A stretch of DNA of 64,000 nucleotides from Rhineura floridana (lineage: Eukaryota; Chordata; Lepidosauria; Squamata; Rhineuridae), in contig NC_084489.1 of the NCBI RefSeq assembly GCF_030035675.1, forward strand, positions 47,463,898 to 47,527,897. The letters are read 5' to 3'. The position numbers were made by a program, and so were the translations under genes. Shown piece by piece: positions 1-11,243 of the stretch. The notes beneath the pieces are model-generated. The model worked only from the letters and a program-made list of their open reading frames with translations, was not told the DNA's origin and made no database searches. The stretch's first letter is position 1. Every line of letters starts with the position of its first letter.

Positions 1-290
1 ACTGACATGTTCTCTGCTGCTTCTGAAGGCCAAGCTACAATTAAGTGGTAGAAATTGAAGGGAAGCAGATTTCAGGTAAATATTAAACTAACCTTCTTAA
101 CAGTAGGAACTGTTTCAACAGTGGAACAGGCTGCCTTGGGAGGTGGCTGGATCTCCTGTAGGTATTTAAGCAGAAGATAGGCAGCCATCAATCAAGGATG
201 CAATGGCTGCAAGATCCATCTGCTGGCCAAGAGGCTGGAGTAGAAGACCTCCAAGCTCATTTCCAACTCTAAAATTCTCTGATTCATGAT
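1..290 (+). mobile_element. CR1-clade LINE, 3' end fragment
   Basis: The text reads like the non-coding 3' end of a CR1 LINE: a run about an element 'aactgtttcaacagtgg' followed by 'aacaggctgcc', and a terminal 'ttccaactctaaaattctc' block matching the usual CR1 ending (TTCCAACTCTAnnATTCTATG). The copy begins before the window edge or is 5'-truncated as is normal for CR1. It is diverged, so probably old. Confidence 0.7.
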
Positions 291-369
291 GTGGCCTTGC
301 ACAAGTCTGGGCCTGAAGCTGAAGCCTTAGGCACACTTAGGGAGTCACAGTGAACACAACAGGACTCAC

Positions 370-700
370 TTCCACATCTCACAATGAAAGCTATATGATA
401 CTACTTTAACAGGCCTGACTTCCCCCAAAGCATTCTGGGAACTGTAGTTTTGTTAAGGGTGCTGAGAGTTGTTAGGAGACCCCTATTCCCTTCACAGAGC
501 TGTTATTTCCAGAGTTCCCTGAGAACAGGGATGAATTGTTAAACCACTGTGAGGATTATAGCTCTGTGAGGGAACTAGAGGTCTCCTAACTACTCTTAGC
601 ACCCTTAACAAACTACAGTTTCCAGGATTTTTTTGGGGGGGGGAAGCCAGGACTGTTAAAGTGATATCAGAGTGCTTTAAATGAAAGGAGCAGATGTGGC
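370..700. mobile_element. Inverted-repeat DNA element (family A)
   Basis: Two arms face each other: 'cattctgggaactgtagtt' with 'gttaagggtgctgagagtt' on the left, and 'cttagcacccttaacaaac' with 'tacagtttccaggattttt' on the right. Copies of the same palindromic unit recur at 2587-2754, 7157-7362, 15108-15280 and 34131-34430. It has no coding capacity and looks like a MITE-type non-autonomous DNA transposon. Its superfamily is not known from this copy. Confidence 0.65.
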
Positions 701-715
701 CTGAGTAAAAAATGT

Positions 716-1845
716 AAAGCAGTGCATATTAAGAACATTTTCAGTGGTTACATTTTATATTTTATAAGAACCAGAAATGTAAAGGCCCAATTAGACATTG
801 TGCATTCAGATTCCTGTGGGTTAATACCAGCTGTGTTGCTGAACCCCCCCCCCACAACTCAAGTGGCCATTTAACAACACTAAGCTTTGCATTATTTAAT
901 CAATGATAACCAAACTGACAATACACCCAGAAAGTTAGAATCCAGTGGAAACTGGTTTTACTAAAAAGACTGTATTCCAGGAGGGAACGTTTCCAAGACA
1001 AATGATTATGTCACCAACAGGGGAGGCCTAGTGGCTGTTATGCAGGAAACCCAGCCTATTGAAGAAAACGAAATATTTCCTCTTAAAAGAAACAAAAAGA
1101 AAACAAGAAAAATTATTGTTAAATAGTGCAGGATAAAAATAAGAGAGCCTGAGTCCAGTTCATGCATTTACACACAGATTGTGGGGGGAAAGTAAGAGAT
1201 TCATTTGGCTTCTTCTGTGGTGTTTGTTCCTCACTAAATGACAGAGAGAGAGATCCATATTTACTTGCCCTTTACAATGTTGTCTTCAAAACTTTGAGGC
1301 CTCTGCTTCTGGATTCCAAGGATCCCAGACAAGGGTCACACAAGGGTTTGTTCACATGTACACATACTCACATGTACAAGCAGAAAGAGTGTCCATTTGC
1401 TCATTTGTACACTGATGAGTAAAACACAAAAACTGGTGTAGTAGAGCAGGGGATGGGCAGTGACTCATCATCACCACTTATTTCACAAAAGGGATGATGG
1501 TGTCATTGCCTGGGTTCTAAGTGCCAATCCACAGCACGCCAAATAAACAATTTTTTCTCAGAGAGAACCACACCAAATAAGCTATGCAGATGAAGAGGTA
1601 GGCTACATTAGCATGTACTGCTGCTAAGGATTAAACTGAGTCTGCCACTTATTTTTTTAAAAATTCCAAATTTATGACCAGCCAAAATGTTACAAAACTC
1701 CATCCCCACAGAGGTGCATCTGGTACCATCACTTTACAGTTTCTGTCAGTCGCTGAAGGTGAACCTCTTTACCCTGGCCTTTGAAAAATGGAGGACTGAT
1801 TTTGGGCTCCTCCCTGTAATGTGTTGAATGGATGATAAGTTTCAG
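716..1845. other. Intergenic, no feature seen
   Basis: AT-rich sequence with short homopolymer runs. No gene, RNA or confidently recognised repeat was found. Confidence 0.5.
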
Positions 1846-1849
1846 GGAC

Positions 1850-2290
1850 AGCTCTAGATTGCAGAGAGCCTTGGGCACCAGACTGCAGGGGCCGTCGAAG
1901 GTGGTGGCAGCACTACTGCTGCTGCGGGAGGCTTAAATAGGCCCGGCCATGTCAGTGGATTAGCGTGCTGTGTGTGCACACCTGCCATCATCCAAGATGG
2001 CAGGGGTGTGTTGGCAGCACCACAGGAAGTTGCATAGGCAGCGTACACTGGCAACAGACGGTATTGCCTGGGTAGGTGGCTGCCGCTCTGCGATCCATGC
2101 CAGCATTGGGTCACAGGGTGCACACTCCACGACCCAATGCTGGCAAGGATCACGGAGTGGGAGCTATACCCACCCAGCTCCAGCAGTAGCCCTTCTCAGA
2201 GCCAGGACCCCCTCTCAGCACCAGGGGCCCTCAGCCAGTGCCCAACCTGGCCACCTGCTGGCACCAGGGCTGATCAGTTTGGAGGTTATG
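1850..2290. other. GC-rich block with perfect 15-bp inverted repeat
   Basis: This block is clearly richer in G and C than its surroundings. It contains the inverted pair TGCCAGCATTGGGTC (2098-2112) and GACCCAATGCTGGCA (2131-2145), separated by 18 bases. Open frames cross it on both strands but none resembles a known protein. It may be the body of an unclassified repeat lying just upstream of the L2 tail. Confidence 0.35.
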
Positions 2291-2379
2291 AGTGGGGTGG
2301 TTGTAATTCTTTACTGTTTTAATTGTGATTTTATATACTATAATCTGCCCTGGGAACTTTTGATGAAGGGTAGGTAAGA

Positions 2380-2436
<57 letters not shown>
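2280..2436 (+). mobile_element. L2-clade LINE 3' tail with (TAA)n
   Basis: The order 'ttaattgtgattttatata', then 'ctgccctggg', then 'agggtaggta', then a TAA repeat matches the 3' ends of the longer L2 copies at 30363-31069 and 46240-48020 (ttaattgtgattttat, ccgccc...gggcgg, AAT-rich repeat). The terminal simple repeat runs from about 2380 to 2436. Confidence 0.6.
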
Positions 2437-2437
<1 letters not shown>

Positions 2438-2586
2438 TGAGTAAGCTTTTAAGTCCACTAGAATTCTTCATCAGGCTGGACATTAAGGGAAAGGGGGTAT
2501 GAGAAACAAATGGCTTGGTAATGAAGCCGTAATGTCTGCATTGGTCAAAAGTTCATTTTGTAATAAAGTCTTAGGCTGCATAGGCA

Positions 2587-2754
2587 CCATACATCTAAAA
2601 CACATTTAGACCACATCCCCACCCTGATCCCAGAAAAATCGTGGGAACTGTAGTTTACCCCTCACAGACCTACAATTCTTAGCACCCTTAACAAACTTCA
2701 AGACCCAAGATTCTTTTTTGAGGGGGTAATGTGTAAATGTGTGGTGTGTACACA
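2587..2754. mobile_element. Inverted-repeat DNA element (family A), decayed
   Basis: Contains the family A core 'gggaactgtagtttaccc', 'cttagcacccttaacaaac' and the terminal motif 'acatctaaaacacattta', paired with 'gtgtaaatgtgtggtgtgt' on the right. Shorter and more diverged than the 7157-7362 copy. Confidence 0.6.
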
Positions 2755-2789
2755 ACCCTAGAAGAGGCAAGGTTATGGGGATTGTCACA

Positions 2790-3965
2790 AAGAGCACCTG
2801 CAGAAAATAGTGCTCCACAAAATACCAACACACCACCACACACAAATATAGGCTCCACTATTCTCGCCAGACAAGGGAGCTGACCCTGTAGGCAGCCACT
2901 GCAACTTCCCATCACTCAGGGAAAGAAGGGATGCATCATAATAGGCAACTCAGCTGTTAGTAAACATCTATGAAAGTGGATTTTAATGTAATGGATTCCA
3001 CTCAAGGATGAAGAGAATGCATATTAAGGTATGTTTAAAAAATTCACTGCAGTTCTTTACTTGGGAGAGTAGCATGGCCTACTCTTCCCATGCCTGTAAC
3101 TCAACTGTGGTGTTCACGTGTTCTGTTTACAGATGACAGCCCTCTGCAGGAAGGAGTCTTCTATAAAAGGGCTGTCTGCTCCAAGTCTGCTTTAAAGATA
3201 AAAAACCCTAAGAAGGGAGAACGGGCCGGCCCATCAACACTTCACATCTGGGCAGCAGACTAAACAGGGCACACAGATCACCCTGTCACAGCTTTCCCCA
3301 CTATGGTGAGATGTCCTATATTTCTATTTAAATTATAGTGATCATTTCTACATTTGCATTTATATGTATAAATTAGCATATGCCCTTTCTCTGGTGCAAA
3401 GGGAGCCAAAGCAATGCCTTCTGGATGTTGTCCTTGACTGTTGGCCATGCTTGCTGAGGCTGATGGAAATTCTGATCCACAATATCTGGAAGGCACCAGA
3501 TGTTTCTGGTCACATTTGCTTCTGGTTGCATTGTTTTCCCTGACTGCATTTTATTTTGTAAACTTCTCGGGGCAGGGACCCGTCCCCTTGAATTCTGTAA
3601 AGTACCATGCACACTGATGGTGCTATATCAATAAGCTGGCAGCAGCACTAACAACAGCAGGACTGCAAATATGCACCACTGGCTGCATTAATTCTGTTCT
3701 CCTAAATAAGCAGGGCCTGAAAGTGGGGCAGGAAGTTGTGGAGACCCTGGGATCCACACCCAACCGTATAACCCCCAGTAACTCCAAAAGTCTGAAGTAA
3801 GATACCTTCCACAACAAGAAAAACACGTGCTGCTATTTTGTGCAAGCAGAATCCATAAGCAACCAACGCAGACCTGCCTATGGGAGCCTTTTTCACATGG
3901 TGTCATGGGTTAATACTGTTCATACAGAATGGAGGGGTTAAGGCTCAGACTGGCTTTCTCCTAAA
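2790..3965. other. Intergenic, no feature seen
   Basis: Unique-looking sequence. Overlapping open frames on the minus strand around 3278-3906 show no recognisable protein and no coding bias. Confidence 0.45.
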
Positions 3966-3968
3966 TAT

Positions 3969-4309
3969 AGGAACATAGGAATCTTCCTTATACTGAATCA
4001 GACCATTGGTCTATTTAGCTCAGTATTATCTACCCGAGTTTTCTTCAACCTTGGGTCCCCAGATGTGGACGGACTGCAACTCCCATCATCCCTGACCGTT
4101 GACCTTGCTGTCTGAAGATGGTGGAAGTTGCTGTCCAAAAATAACTGAAGAGCCAGGGTTGAAGAGCATTGGTCTACACTGACTAGCAGCAGCTCTCCAG
4201 GACTCCAGGAAGGGGTCTCTCCCAGCCCTACCTGGAGATGCTGGGGGTTGAACCTCGGACCTTTTGCATGCAAAGCAACTGCTCTGCCACTGAGCTATGG
4301 CCTTTCCTC
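3969..4309 (-). mobile_element. tRNA-headed SINE, split by an inverted-repeat element
   Basis: Read on the minus strand, the SINE has a tRNA-like head with an A box (TAGCTCAGTGG-like) and a B box (GGTTCAACCCC-like), the body 'atctccaggtagggctggg', and the tail 'ctgattcagtataagg' followed by 'ttcctatgttc'. An unrelated palindromic element (4034-4172) interrupts it. Confidence 0.85.
4034..4172. mobile_element. Inverted-repeat DNA element (family B) nested in a SINE
   Basis: The left arm 'aaccttgggtccccagatg' with 'actgcaactcccatcatcc' pairs with a degraded right arm ending 'agccagggttgaag'. The host SINE sequence TCTAC is present on both sides (4029-4033 and 4173-4177), as expected for a target duplication. 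The same site is used by another family B copy at 13341. Confidence 0.7.
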
Positions 4310-4379
4310 TAAACAATTCATGCAGAAAGGCTAGTTCGAGCACATGCGAGTCTTTTCATCTGCACAGCCTTTTTGGAAT

Positions 4380-4580
4380 GGAAATTGTCCAATATCCAGT
4401 CGGTCAAGGTAGCACATAGAACACCACGTGGTTCATTGGCTGATTTCATTATCATCCTCCAAGCAAATGATTGGCTGTAAGACTCCACACCAGTCCAGTT
4501 GTACTCAGCTTTCCACAGGAATAGGAGGCCAGCATGGAATAAAAGCTGACTTCAGGGTCAGAGTACGCTGAACTCACTCG
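4380..4580 (+). promoter_or_regulatory. Promoter-like motif cluster
   Basis: The stretch holds an E-box in 'accacgtggt' (about 4424), two reverse CCAAT motifs in 'cattggctga' (about 4435) and 'gattggctgt' (about 4470), and a TATA-like 'gaataaaagc' (about 4537). The order and spacing fit a small promoter or an old LTR. No LTR termini or target duplication were found and no downstream gene is evident. Confidence 0.3.
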
Positions 4581-5015
4581 TAAGCAGACACAAAGTGTTC
4601 TGTTTATCTTGCAACAGGGCGTGGCTTTTGCAAGTTGTAAAACGTCAACTCACAGGGAGTTCACTTCCACTAGGAAAGCCCTTGTACTATGCTCCCGGTC
4701 TGGAAAGCGGTGAGAAAGGAAATGTATTCTTAGACTTCAAGCCCCACCAAGCAAAGCATGTGTTGGTCAATTATGTCATAACTCAAAGACTTTAAAATGA
4801 TCATTTAAACAGACACGATTCAGAAAAGAATGATTGTGAAGAAAGATTATTCCACAATACTACGCATGTTTTTTGACCATCATTTGCTATGGAACATCGT
4901 TTTGATATATTGGCTGTTAGCTACACTTGAAGGAAAATAAGCTTTAGAATTATCCTCATGAGCAGTAGCCAGTTCAGATTTATGAAGGAGAGGGTGCATG
5001 CTGGTGTTTCTGTTT

Positions 5016-5210
5016 GGGAAGGGCTGGAGCTCAGTGGTAAAGCATTGCCTTGCATGCAAAAGGTCCCAGGTTCAATCCCTGGCATCTCCAGGTAGGGCTG
5101 GGAGAGGAGCCTGCCTGAAACCCTGGAGAGCCACTGCCAGTCAGTGTAGACAGTACTGAGCTAGATGGACCAATGGTCTGACTCAGTATAAGGCAGCTTC
5201 CTGTGTTTTG
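5016..5210 (+). mobile_element. tRNA-headed SINE
   Basis: Near full-length copy: A box region 'gagctcagtggtaaagc', B box 'ggttcaatccctgg', body 'catctccaggtagggctgg', and tail 'ctagatggaccaatggtctg' ending in 'ggcagcttcctgtg'. The tail resembles CR1 3' ends, suggesting mobilisation by a CR1-like LINE. Confidence 0.88.
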
Positions 5211-5402
5211 TATTGTTGATGCTTTTGCAGTATTGTTTGTTTATTTATTCATTCAATTGAATGTCACTCTGGGAGCTGACGCTGAAGAGTAGCTCAAAAG
5301 TAATGTGTGTGTGAATGTGCTCAATATTCAAAACTCAGAAGGGGAGGTGTGTTGGTCCATTTTTTAAAAAAAGTCTTGTAGTACCTTAAACATTAGCAGG
5401 TT

Positions 5403-5494
5403 TAGGCTGTAATCCTATACCTAGTTACCTAGGAGTAAGTGCCATGAAACTCAGTGGAATTTACTTCTGAGTAAACACATACAGGATTATACTA
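5403..5494. repeat. Short dispersed repeat (family C)
   Basis: A unit running from 'aggctgtaatcctatac' through 'aggagtaagt' to 'gtaaacacatacaggatta', with weakly self-complementary ends. Similar units lie near 32716, 40228 and 58073. It looks like a short non-autonomous DNA element. Confidence 0.5.
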
Positions 5495-6041
5495 CAATGG
5501 TGGCATGAGCTTTCCTGTTTCTTCTCCTTTAATATACAAAACCAGTCTTTATGGTGCTGCAAGATTCTTTTCTTGGGTTTGCACTTTCAGCCTGTCAGAA
5601 TGGCCATTTACTGTGAAATATGTCACTAGAAAAAAAGTGAGTTGCTGCTAGTATAGTCCACCCCTTTGTCCCTGATTGGGGCTCCACATCTTGGTTTCTC
5701 CATGTGGAAGTTAAGACACTTACAGACTATCACTGTTTTCATTTGGGATTTAATCACATAACAGCAAGCTCAGGTTGCCCAATTAAAGGTGATTTGGAGG
5801 TCTTGTGTAAGAACTCAAAATGCACTGGAAAGTGTAGGATTACATTTGTTTTGATGCAACATCATTTAACCATTAAATAGCCAGTCACAGGCACTTCCAG
5901 ACAACCTGTTTGATGAGCATTCACCCTGAGTTGTTCACAGGGAAGCTACATGGTATTGGTTATATAGTGAGCATTTATTCTGAGTTGTTTGCAGGGCAAT
6001 TAAAAAGATGTGTGAAGATCTCAGAACACCCTGAACCTAAA

Positions 6042-6180
6042 GCAGTGGTAGACAAGGATGGTGACTTTTAGATATTTTGGACTACAACTCTGATCAACCC
6101 CAGCCAGCATAGCCAATGGTTAGGGATGATGGGAATTGTAGTTCACAACATCTGGAGGGCACCACATTGGTCTCCGCCTG
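6042..6180. mobile_element. Inverted-repeat DNA element (family B)
   Basis: Arms 'ttggactacaactctgatc' and 'gatgggaattgtagttcac' flank the centre 'ccagccagcatagccaatgg'. The outer motifs are 'gtggtagacaagg' and 'caccacattgg'. Confidence 0.65.
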
Positions 6181-6889
6181 GCCTAAGACCTTTTACTTGA
6201 AGGTAAGAAAGTCGCATTGATATCATTCAAGCTTTCTGTGCCTAGGATCACAATGGAAGGACAGTAATTTTTGCTGCTGCAAGCTGCTTGCATTTTATCA
6301 TTTAAAAATCACATTTAAAGGGGTGGGGAAAATTGCTCCATCTTGGTATGATTGCTGAATTTTATGAAACAATCATAGCTGTGTGTGTTTGTGTGGGTCC
6401 AGGCACAGGTTGCTTTAGAAGGAGGATACTGTGATTTATGTTTTATAGGCAGAACCTTTCTCTCACATCTGCAGTGTTGCAGCACAATATACACCAGAAG
6501 ACGTTCCTTCTGGCATTCTTTTTACAGACTTAATCCCTGGATATAGATCTGCATCTCCAACCTGAATACTGAGTTTACAAAAGGAACATGCTGATCAGAG
6601 ATAAGGCAAGAGGTAAGTCACACATTCACCTTGAGCAATAGTTGGCCAGCTCTCCGCATTTGTTAATATTGCATGTTTACTTGCGAGCCAGTAAGGATGA
6701 CTCTTGCCATGTGTAGATTCTCTTCTGGATCAAGCTCTCCGTTCATCATGAGATAGGGTACAGTGCAGGTCATTCCCTTTGCTGAATTCTCATCTGAAGT
6801 TGCAATTCACTTTCCTCCATTGATCTGTTTTCAAACTCAGCCCAGCGGCATCTTTTTTCCCTTTCCCCCCTTTCCTTGACCCTTCTGCA

Positions 6890-6995
6890 AATTATCAAAG
6901 TGCTATATTCCATCTCCATTTACAGATGGGGCAATGGAATGCCTTGCTGTGGAGCTTTGGTCAGTATTTCTTCTGATCAAAACTGACAAACCCTG
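6890..6995 (-). repeat. Possible MIR-like fragment
   Basis: The phrase 'ccatttacagatggggcaa' resembles the reverse complement of the MIR core (catctgtaaaatgggg). Only this short block is recognisable. Confidence 0.3.
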
Positions 6996-7156
6996 TCAAA
7001 CACATTTCCCTACTTTTAAAAGTAAGTGACATTAACAATGCTCTCAAACCTGTGCTGTGTAGTTCTGGAAAACGAGGGGGGTTGCACGGCTTTTTAAGGT
7101 TCCACAAATAGAGACATTGCTGTGGTATGAGGGAGGTAGATCAGACCACAGTCTGT

Positions 7157-7362
7157 CACATTCACATCACAACATTTAAAACACATTTATACCACTTTAG
7201 CTGTCATGGCTTCCATCCAAAGAATCCTGGAAACTGTAGTTTGTTAAGGGTGCCAGATATTGCATCTCTGTGATGGGTAAACTACGGTTCCCAAGATTCT
7301 TTGGGAAGCCATGACAGTTAAAGTGGAATAAATGTGCTTTAAATGTATGGTGTGGATGTGGC
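7157..7362. mobile_element. Inverted-repeat DNA element (family A), best-kept copy
   Basis: A long, nearly complete hairpin. The left arm has 'acatttaaaacacattta', 'ctgtcatggcttcc' and 'gaatcctggaaactgtagtt'. The right arm has 'aaactacggttcccaagatt', 'gggaagccatgacag' and 'gctttaaatgtatggtgtgg'. The loop lies near 7258-7270. There is no coding capacity. It is a MITE-type element and is the reference used here for the family. Confidence 0.78.
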
Positions 7363-7410
7363 TAAATTCAGCATTCTGCCTCAAAACAGTCAACACCCAG
7401 AACTATTACT

Positions 7411-7612
7411 TAGCATCACATTTATATTCCACCTTTCATGCAAGGAGCTCAAGGTGCTGTACATGGTCCTCCTCTTCCCCCTTTTTATCTTCACAACAAC
7501 TTTGTGTGGTAGATTATACTGAGTGACTGTGACTGGTCCAAGGTTACCCAATAAGCTTCATTGCTGATTCTGGATTTGAACCCTTGTCTTCCAGGTCCTA
7601 GTACAGCACTCT
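7411..7612 (-). mobile_element. MIR/CORE-like tRNA SINE
   Basis: On the plus strand it reads 'tttatattccacc', 'ttcacaacaactttgtgtgg' and 'tggatttgaaccc', then 'cactctaaccaacctgtctc'. Reversed, this is a tRNA-like head, a B box, a CORE-type 'gttgttgtgaag' segment and an L2-like tail. Confidence 0.6.
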
Positions 7613-7619
7613 AACCAAC

Positions 7620-9850
7620 CTGTCTCTAGGAAACTCCCATGCAGGATGTACCCCATTTTGGTTGTCTCCAGCATATGGTACTCAAACGTACACTGCCTTT
7701 GAGTGTATATTTTGAGTGAACACTGAGGCTCCACATGGTTGTCATGCCGAACCATCATTAGTTCACTCTTTCACAAATATTCCCTTACCCCTGATTAGCT
7801 GCAACCAACCCTGCTCACCCAGAATTTTGAAGATGGGTTTTCACTAGGGCTGTAAGTCAAATCAAGAAATCGCAGGTAATGAGTCAAAAAGCAATTAATT
7901 AAATCTGCATAAATTTGTATATGAGGAAAAAATATTCTAAGTGGGAAAGAACACTTTGCTTTGTGTCTGCTTGGACGGGTGTTACATCATTTTAGATCAG
8001 TTGTCTCTCACACTGGAGAGAATGTCTTTCCAAGTTGGTGCTTGACATTTGCATTTGTTCTATGTAGTTGTGTTTAAAACAAAAACAAAAACAGTTGACT
8101 GATAAGGGGCACATTTTTAGTTGATCAAATGTTTTAAAATTAATTAATCTAACCTAATCTAACCAGTCCTACATGCATTTAGGAGTAAAACCAGTTCAGT
8201 AAATGCACATAAAAACTGTGCTGTAATTGACTAAACTTTGCAGCCTGAGGTTCTACATCAGAGAATATTTCCAGGCAGTCAGAAGGATCATCACCTGCCT
8301 TTTACAAAAACAAGACACGCACATTTTGCCACATAGGAATATTCCAGTCTTTTAAGACCAGTGCACTTGTCCAAGTTCAATGGAAAGGCAAGCAAACAGT
8401 AGAAAGAATGCATTGTTTTAAGGGGGTGGACTTTGCTTTCTTCACTAGAATCTAACATCTCTTTAAACAAACAATGGCTTTTCCAGGCCTTTTTGTATTA
8501 CAAAGATAGCTTTTTTCTTTTCTTTTGATGAAACAGATGCTTTGTCTCCCTCTTTGAGGCTCCCTGGAAGGAAAATCCCTGACCCACCTAATCAAACAGG
8601 GGGGGGAGGGAGAGTGAGGAGGAAGAAAGAAAAGTAGGAACTCTTCTTTCCCTATTTATGTTAATCAAGGCCTTTCAAAGCCACACATTAACTTCTTTAT
8701 GGGGCAGCAGTTCAATCAAATAGCGTCCATTTCAGAAGGAAGCCCCTAGTTTTGGTTTCCTCCCACCTCACCGGTTGTACTGATCTAGGGCACTTCTCTT
8801 CTCCCCACCTGATCTCTCCTGGCTCCTTCCTTGCAAAACTGCTTAGGCTGCCAAGGAACACCCTTTTCCCTCTATTGTGTGGGCTCCTCATTTCCCAGTC
8901 TTTTATTCCCTAGAGCAAGTCTCTCATGGCAATGTAGCTAAGCTATCTCCTGTAAGGTAGGTGTTCAAGCTCCTGTCACTCAGATGGCCTCAGGGAAATA
9001 TTGTGGGACGATCAACACTGCAGATACTCCAGCGCCTTCTCTGGACTTGGTACAAACCATTTGCACAGAGCCTACATCAAATAGCACAGCCCTAGAAGGT
9101 TTGCGTGATCTGTTTTCTCTGGGTGCTGTGGGCAGTGCTGTTTAGGGGACCATTTAAGCCAATCTGAGAGTCTACACAGGGACAACAGTAAACCAGAATA
9201 GTAGGGACTAAATCAACAAGAACGAATGCAGTGTGCAATTTAAACATTCTTTTATTTACACTGGATCTTTACACACAGAGAGAAAATATAGATGCAGTCA
9301 AGTTTGAGGGGGCTAAGTTTAATGTGGAGTGATCAGATGCAAAGGTGAAATGGGCTGCCGACTAACATTAGTCAGTGTTGGCTACTGCCCATTGGAAATT
9401 GGTAGGGCAGAAAGCAGGGTGGCCTACAGTAGTTGGAGCCACGGCCAATGAGAGACAGACCTGACTGGTTGCAAGGAAGAAGGCAGGCAGGTGGAGTCTG
9501 GCTGAAGGCAGACTGAGGTTGCTGGGACAGTGCCCCATTCGCTAGAACAGACCAGCCTCCACTGAAAAAGCAGCCTTTCCCAACCTGGTGCTTTGGACTA
9601 CAACTCCTATCAGCATCCAATGTCTAGGATGATGCAGCCCTCCGCCCTTAGTGTACTGCAAGGCAGGTGGTTAGTAGTGATATGTGAAGGGCTGCAGGCT
9701 GAGGAACCCTGTGTAAAAAAGTGACTATTTCTACCCTACCTCCTAGGAATGCTGTTGTTATGCTTGATATGGAAATTAAACAAAACTGAACAAGAGGCCA
9801 TAACAAAAAAGCAAAAACAGTGCATTAAAGAAAACAGATATATATTGTTC
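7620..9850. other. Intergenic, mostly unique; motif-dense patch at 8430-8720
   Basis: No gene seen. A repeat-free patch near 8430-8720 carries a SOX-like AACAATGG, a TCF-like CTTTCAAAG and several TTAAT/TAATCA motifs, which is compatible with a conserved enhancer but unproven. A family B half-copy appears near 9583-9650. Confidence 0.35.
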
Positions 9851-9851
9851 A

Positions 9852-10033
9852 ATAGGAACATAGGGATCTGCCTTATACTGAGTCAGACTATTGGTCCATC
9901 TACCTCAGTGTTGTCTACACTGAGTGGCAGCAGGTTTGAAGGGTTTCAGGTAGGAGGCATTTCCACCACTACCTGGAGATACAACGGATTGAACCTGGGA
10001 TCTTCTGGATGCGAAGCAAAGCTACAACCCTTT
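9852..10033 (-). mobile_element. tRNA-headed SINE
   Basis: The plus strand opens with the reversed tail 'aataggaacatagggatctg' and 'ctgagtcagactattggtcc', then the reversed body 'tacctggagatac' and B box 'ggattgaacctgggatc'. The A box end is degraded. Confidence 0.82.
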
Positions 10034-10629
10034 ATTCCCCAATAGTCAGAGATGCTGCTTCCAGACTACCACTTGGGTTGGGTGCTTGGATCTGGACTAC
10101 AATAATTGCCCTTAGCACAGACATCAGTGGGACTAAGTTCAGTCATGACTAAGTTTTCATGCTTATTTCAGTGTGATATAAGTGGGACCCACTGAGCAAG
10201 AGGAAGGTAATCAAAAATTAATTGTCATTATAGCAGGCATGGTAGTAATTCACGGCATGAATTTCAATAAAGCAGCCTGGGATTTAGACATCGCTAAAGC
10301 AGAAGCTGCTGACCCAAGCAAAACTTCCTGATATCTCTTAGCTAGCAAAAAGTTGCTCTTTAGACGATCTGATGGATTCGTTAACCAAAGGCAGCTGGGG
10401 AAGAAATTTGTTGCTAACTGGTATGTAATATTTCAAAAGATAATATAGGGATTTTGTAAGGATTGCTGGAATAATGTTTGTGGCACACCTTGAGTTTTCT
10501 TATTTAAATTGTTATTACCATAATTATTATTATTTAGATTGAAGAACTACTAGCCAATTAACCATATGAGTTTTAACTGATTGAATGTGCACACATTTAC
10601 ATATGAATAAAGACACAGGCATGCTTCCT

Positions 10630-10703
10630 ACACTGAGCAGGGGGTTGGACCCGATGGCCTTATAGGCCCCTTCCAACTCTACTATTCTATGATTCTATGA
10701 TAG
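10630..10703 (+). mobile_element. CR1 3' tail
   Basis: 'gggggttggacccgatggcc' and 'ccttccaactctactattc' followed by an ATTCTATG repeat form the classic CR1 3' terminus. Almost everything 5' of the tail is missing, as is usual for CR1. Confidence 0.85.
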
Positions 10704-10824
10704 GTCAGGGAATGCCTTTTCTAAGATGGCACCAGCTGCCTGCGTTCCTGATAAGTACTTCTGCTAAAAATGGCCAATAATTGTAACGTTTTTAATGAAT
10801 TTGTTGGGATTAAGCATTGGAGCC

Positions 10825-10825
10825 C

Positions 10826-10870
<45 letters not shown>

Positions 10871-10951
10871 AATATTAATATTAAAATATTAATATTAACT
10901 ATTAATATTAATCATCGTCATCATCATTGTCGTCATCATCATCATCAGCTT
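10825..10951. repeat. (ATT)n and (CAT)n microsatellites
   Basis: A run of ATT units (about 10826-10869) passes into AATATT units and then a CAT/CGT-rich stretch ending near 10951. Confidence 0.9.
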
Positions 10952-11243
10952 TCTAGCATACTGCAACAAGTTGTGAGGAACTCAGATTTACCTGTGTTTC
11001 AGAGCATTCATCAGGTTTACCATCTGTTCCCCTGCCCTTGCCAAATTGTCTCAAAGTCAACACGTGATGATTTCACCATACAAAATGTGTGGTTGACTTA
11101 GCCTTCAAATAAGTTCAGGCTGTGGCAGAGAACATGAAAACAAGTAGACTGTTCAGAGAGAGAGAGGAGATCCCACATTACTCTGGGAAGTCCTCAAAGG
11201 AGAAGATCACAGCTAGTGGAGTGATTCAGCTGTGTTCCTATTC

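Noticed and set aside
2231-2458. A minus-strand frame with a long tyrosine run
   Set aside because: It is a translation of the TAA microsatellite.
5016-5090. tRNA genes suggested by A and B boxes in the SINE heads
   Set aside because: Each box pair continues into the same SINE body and tail, and the cloverleaf is degraded. These are SINE heads, not tRNA genes.
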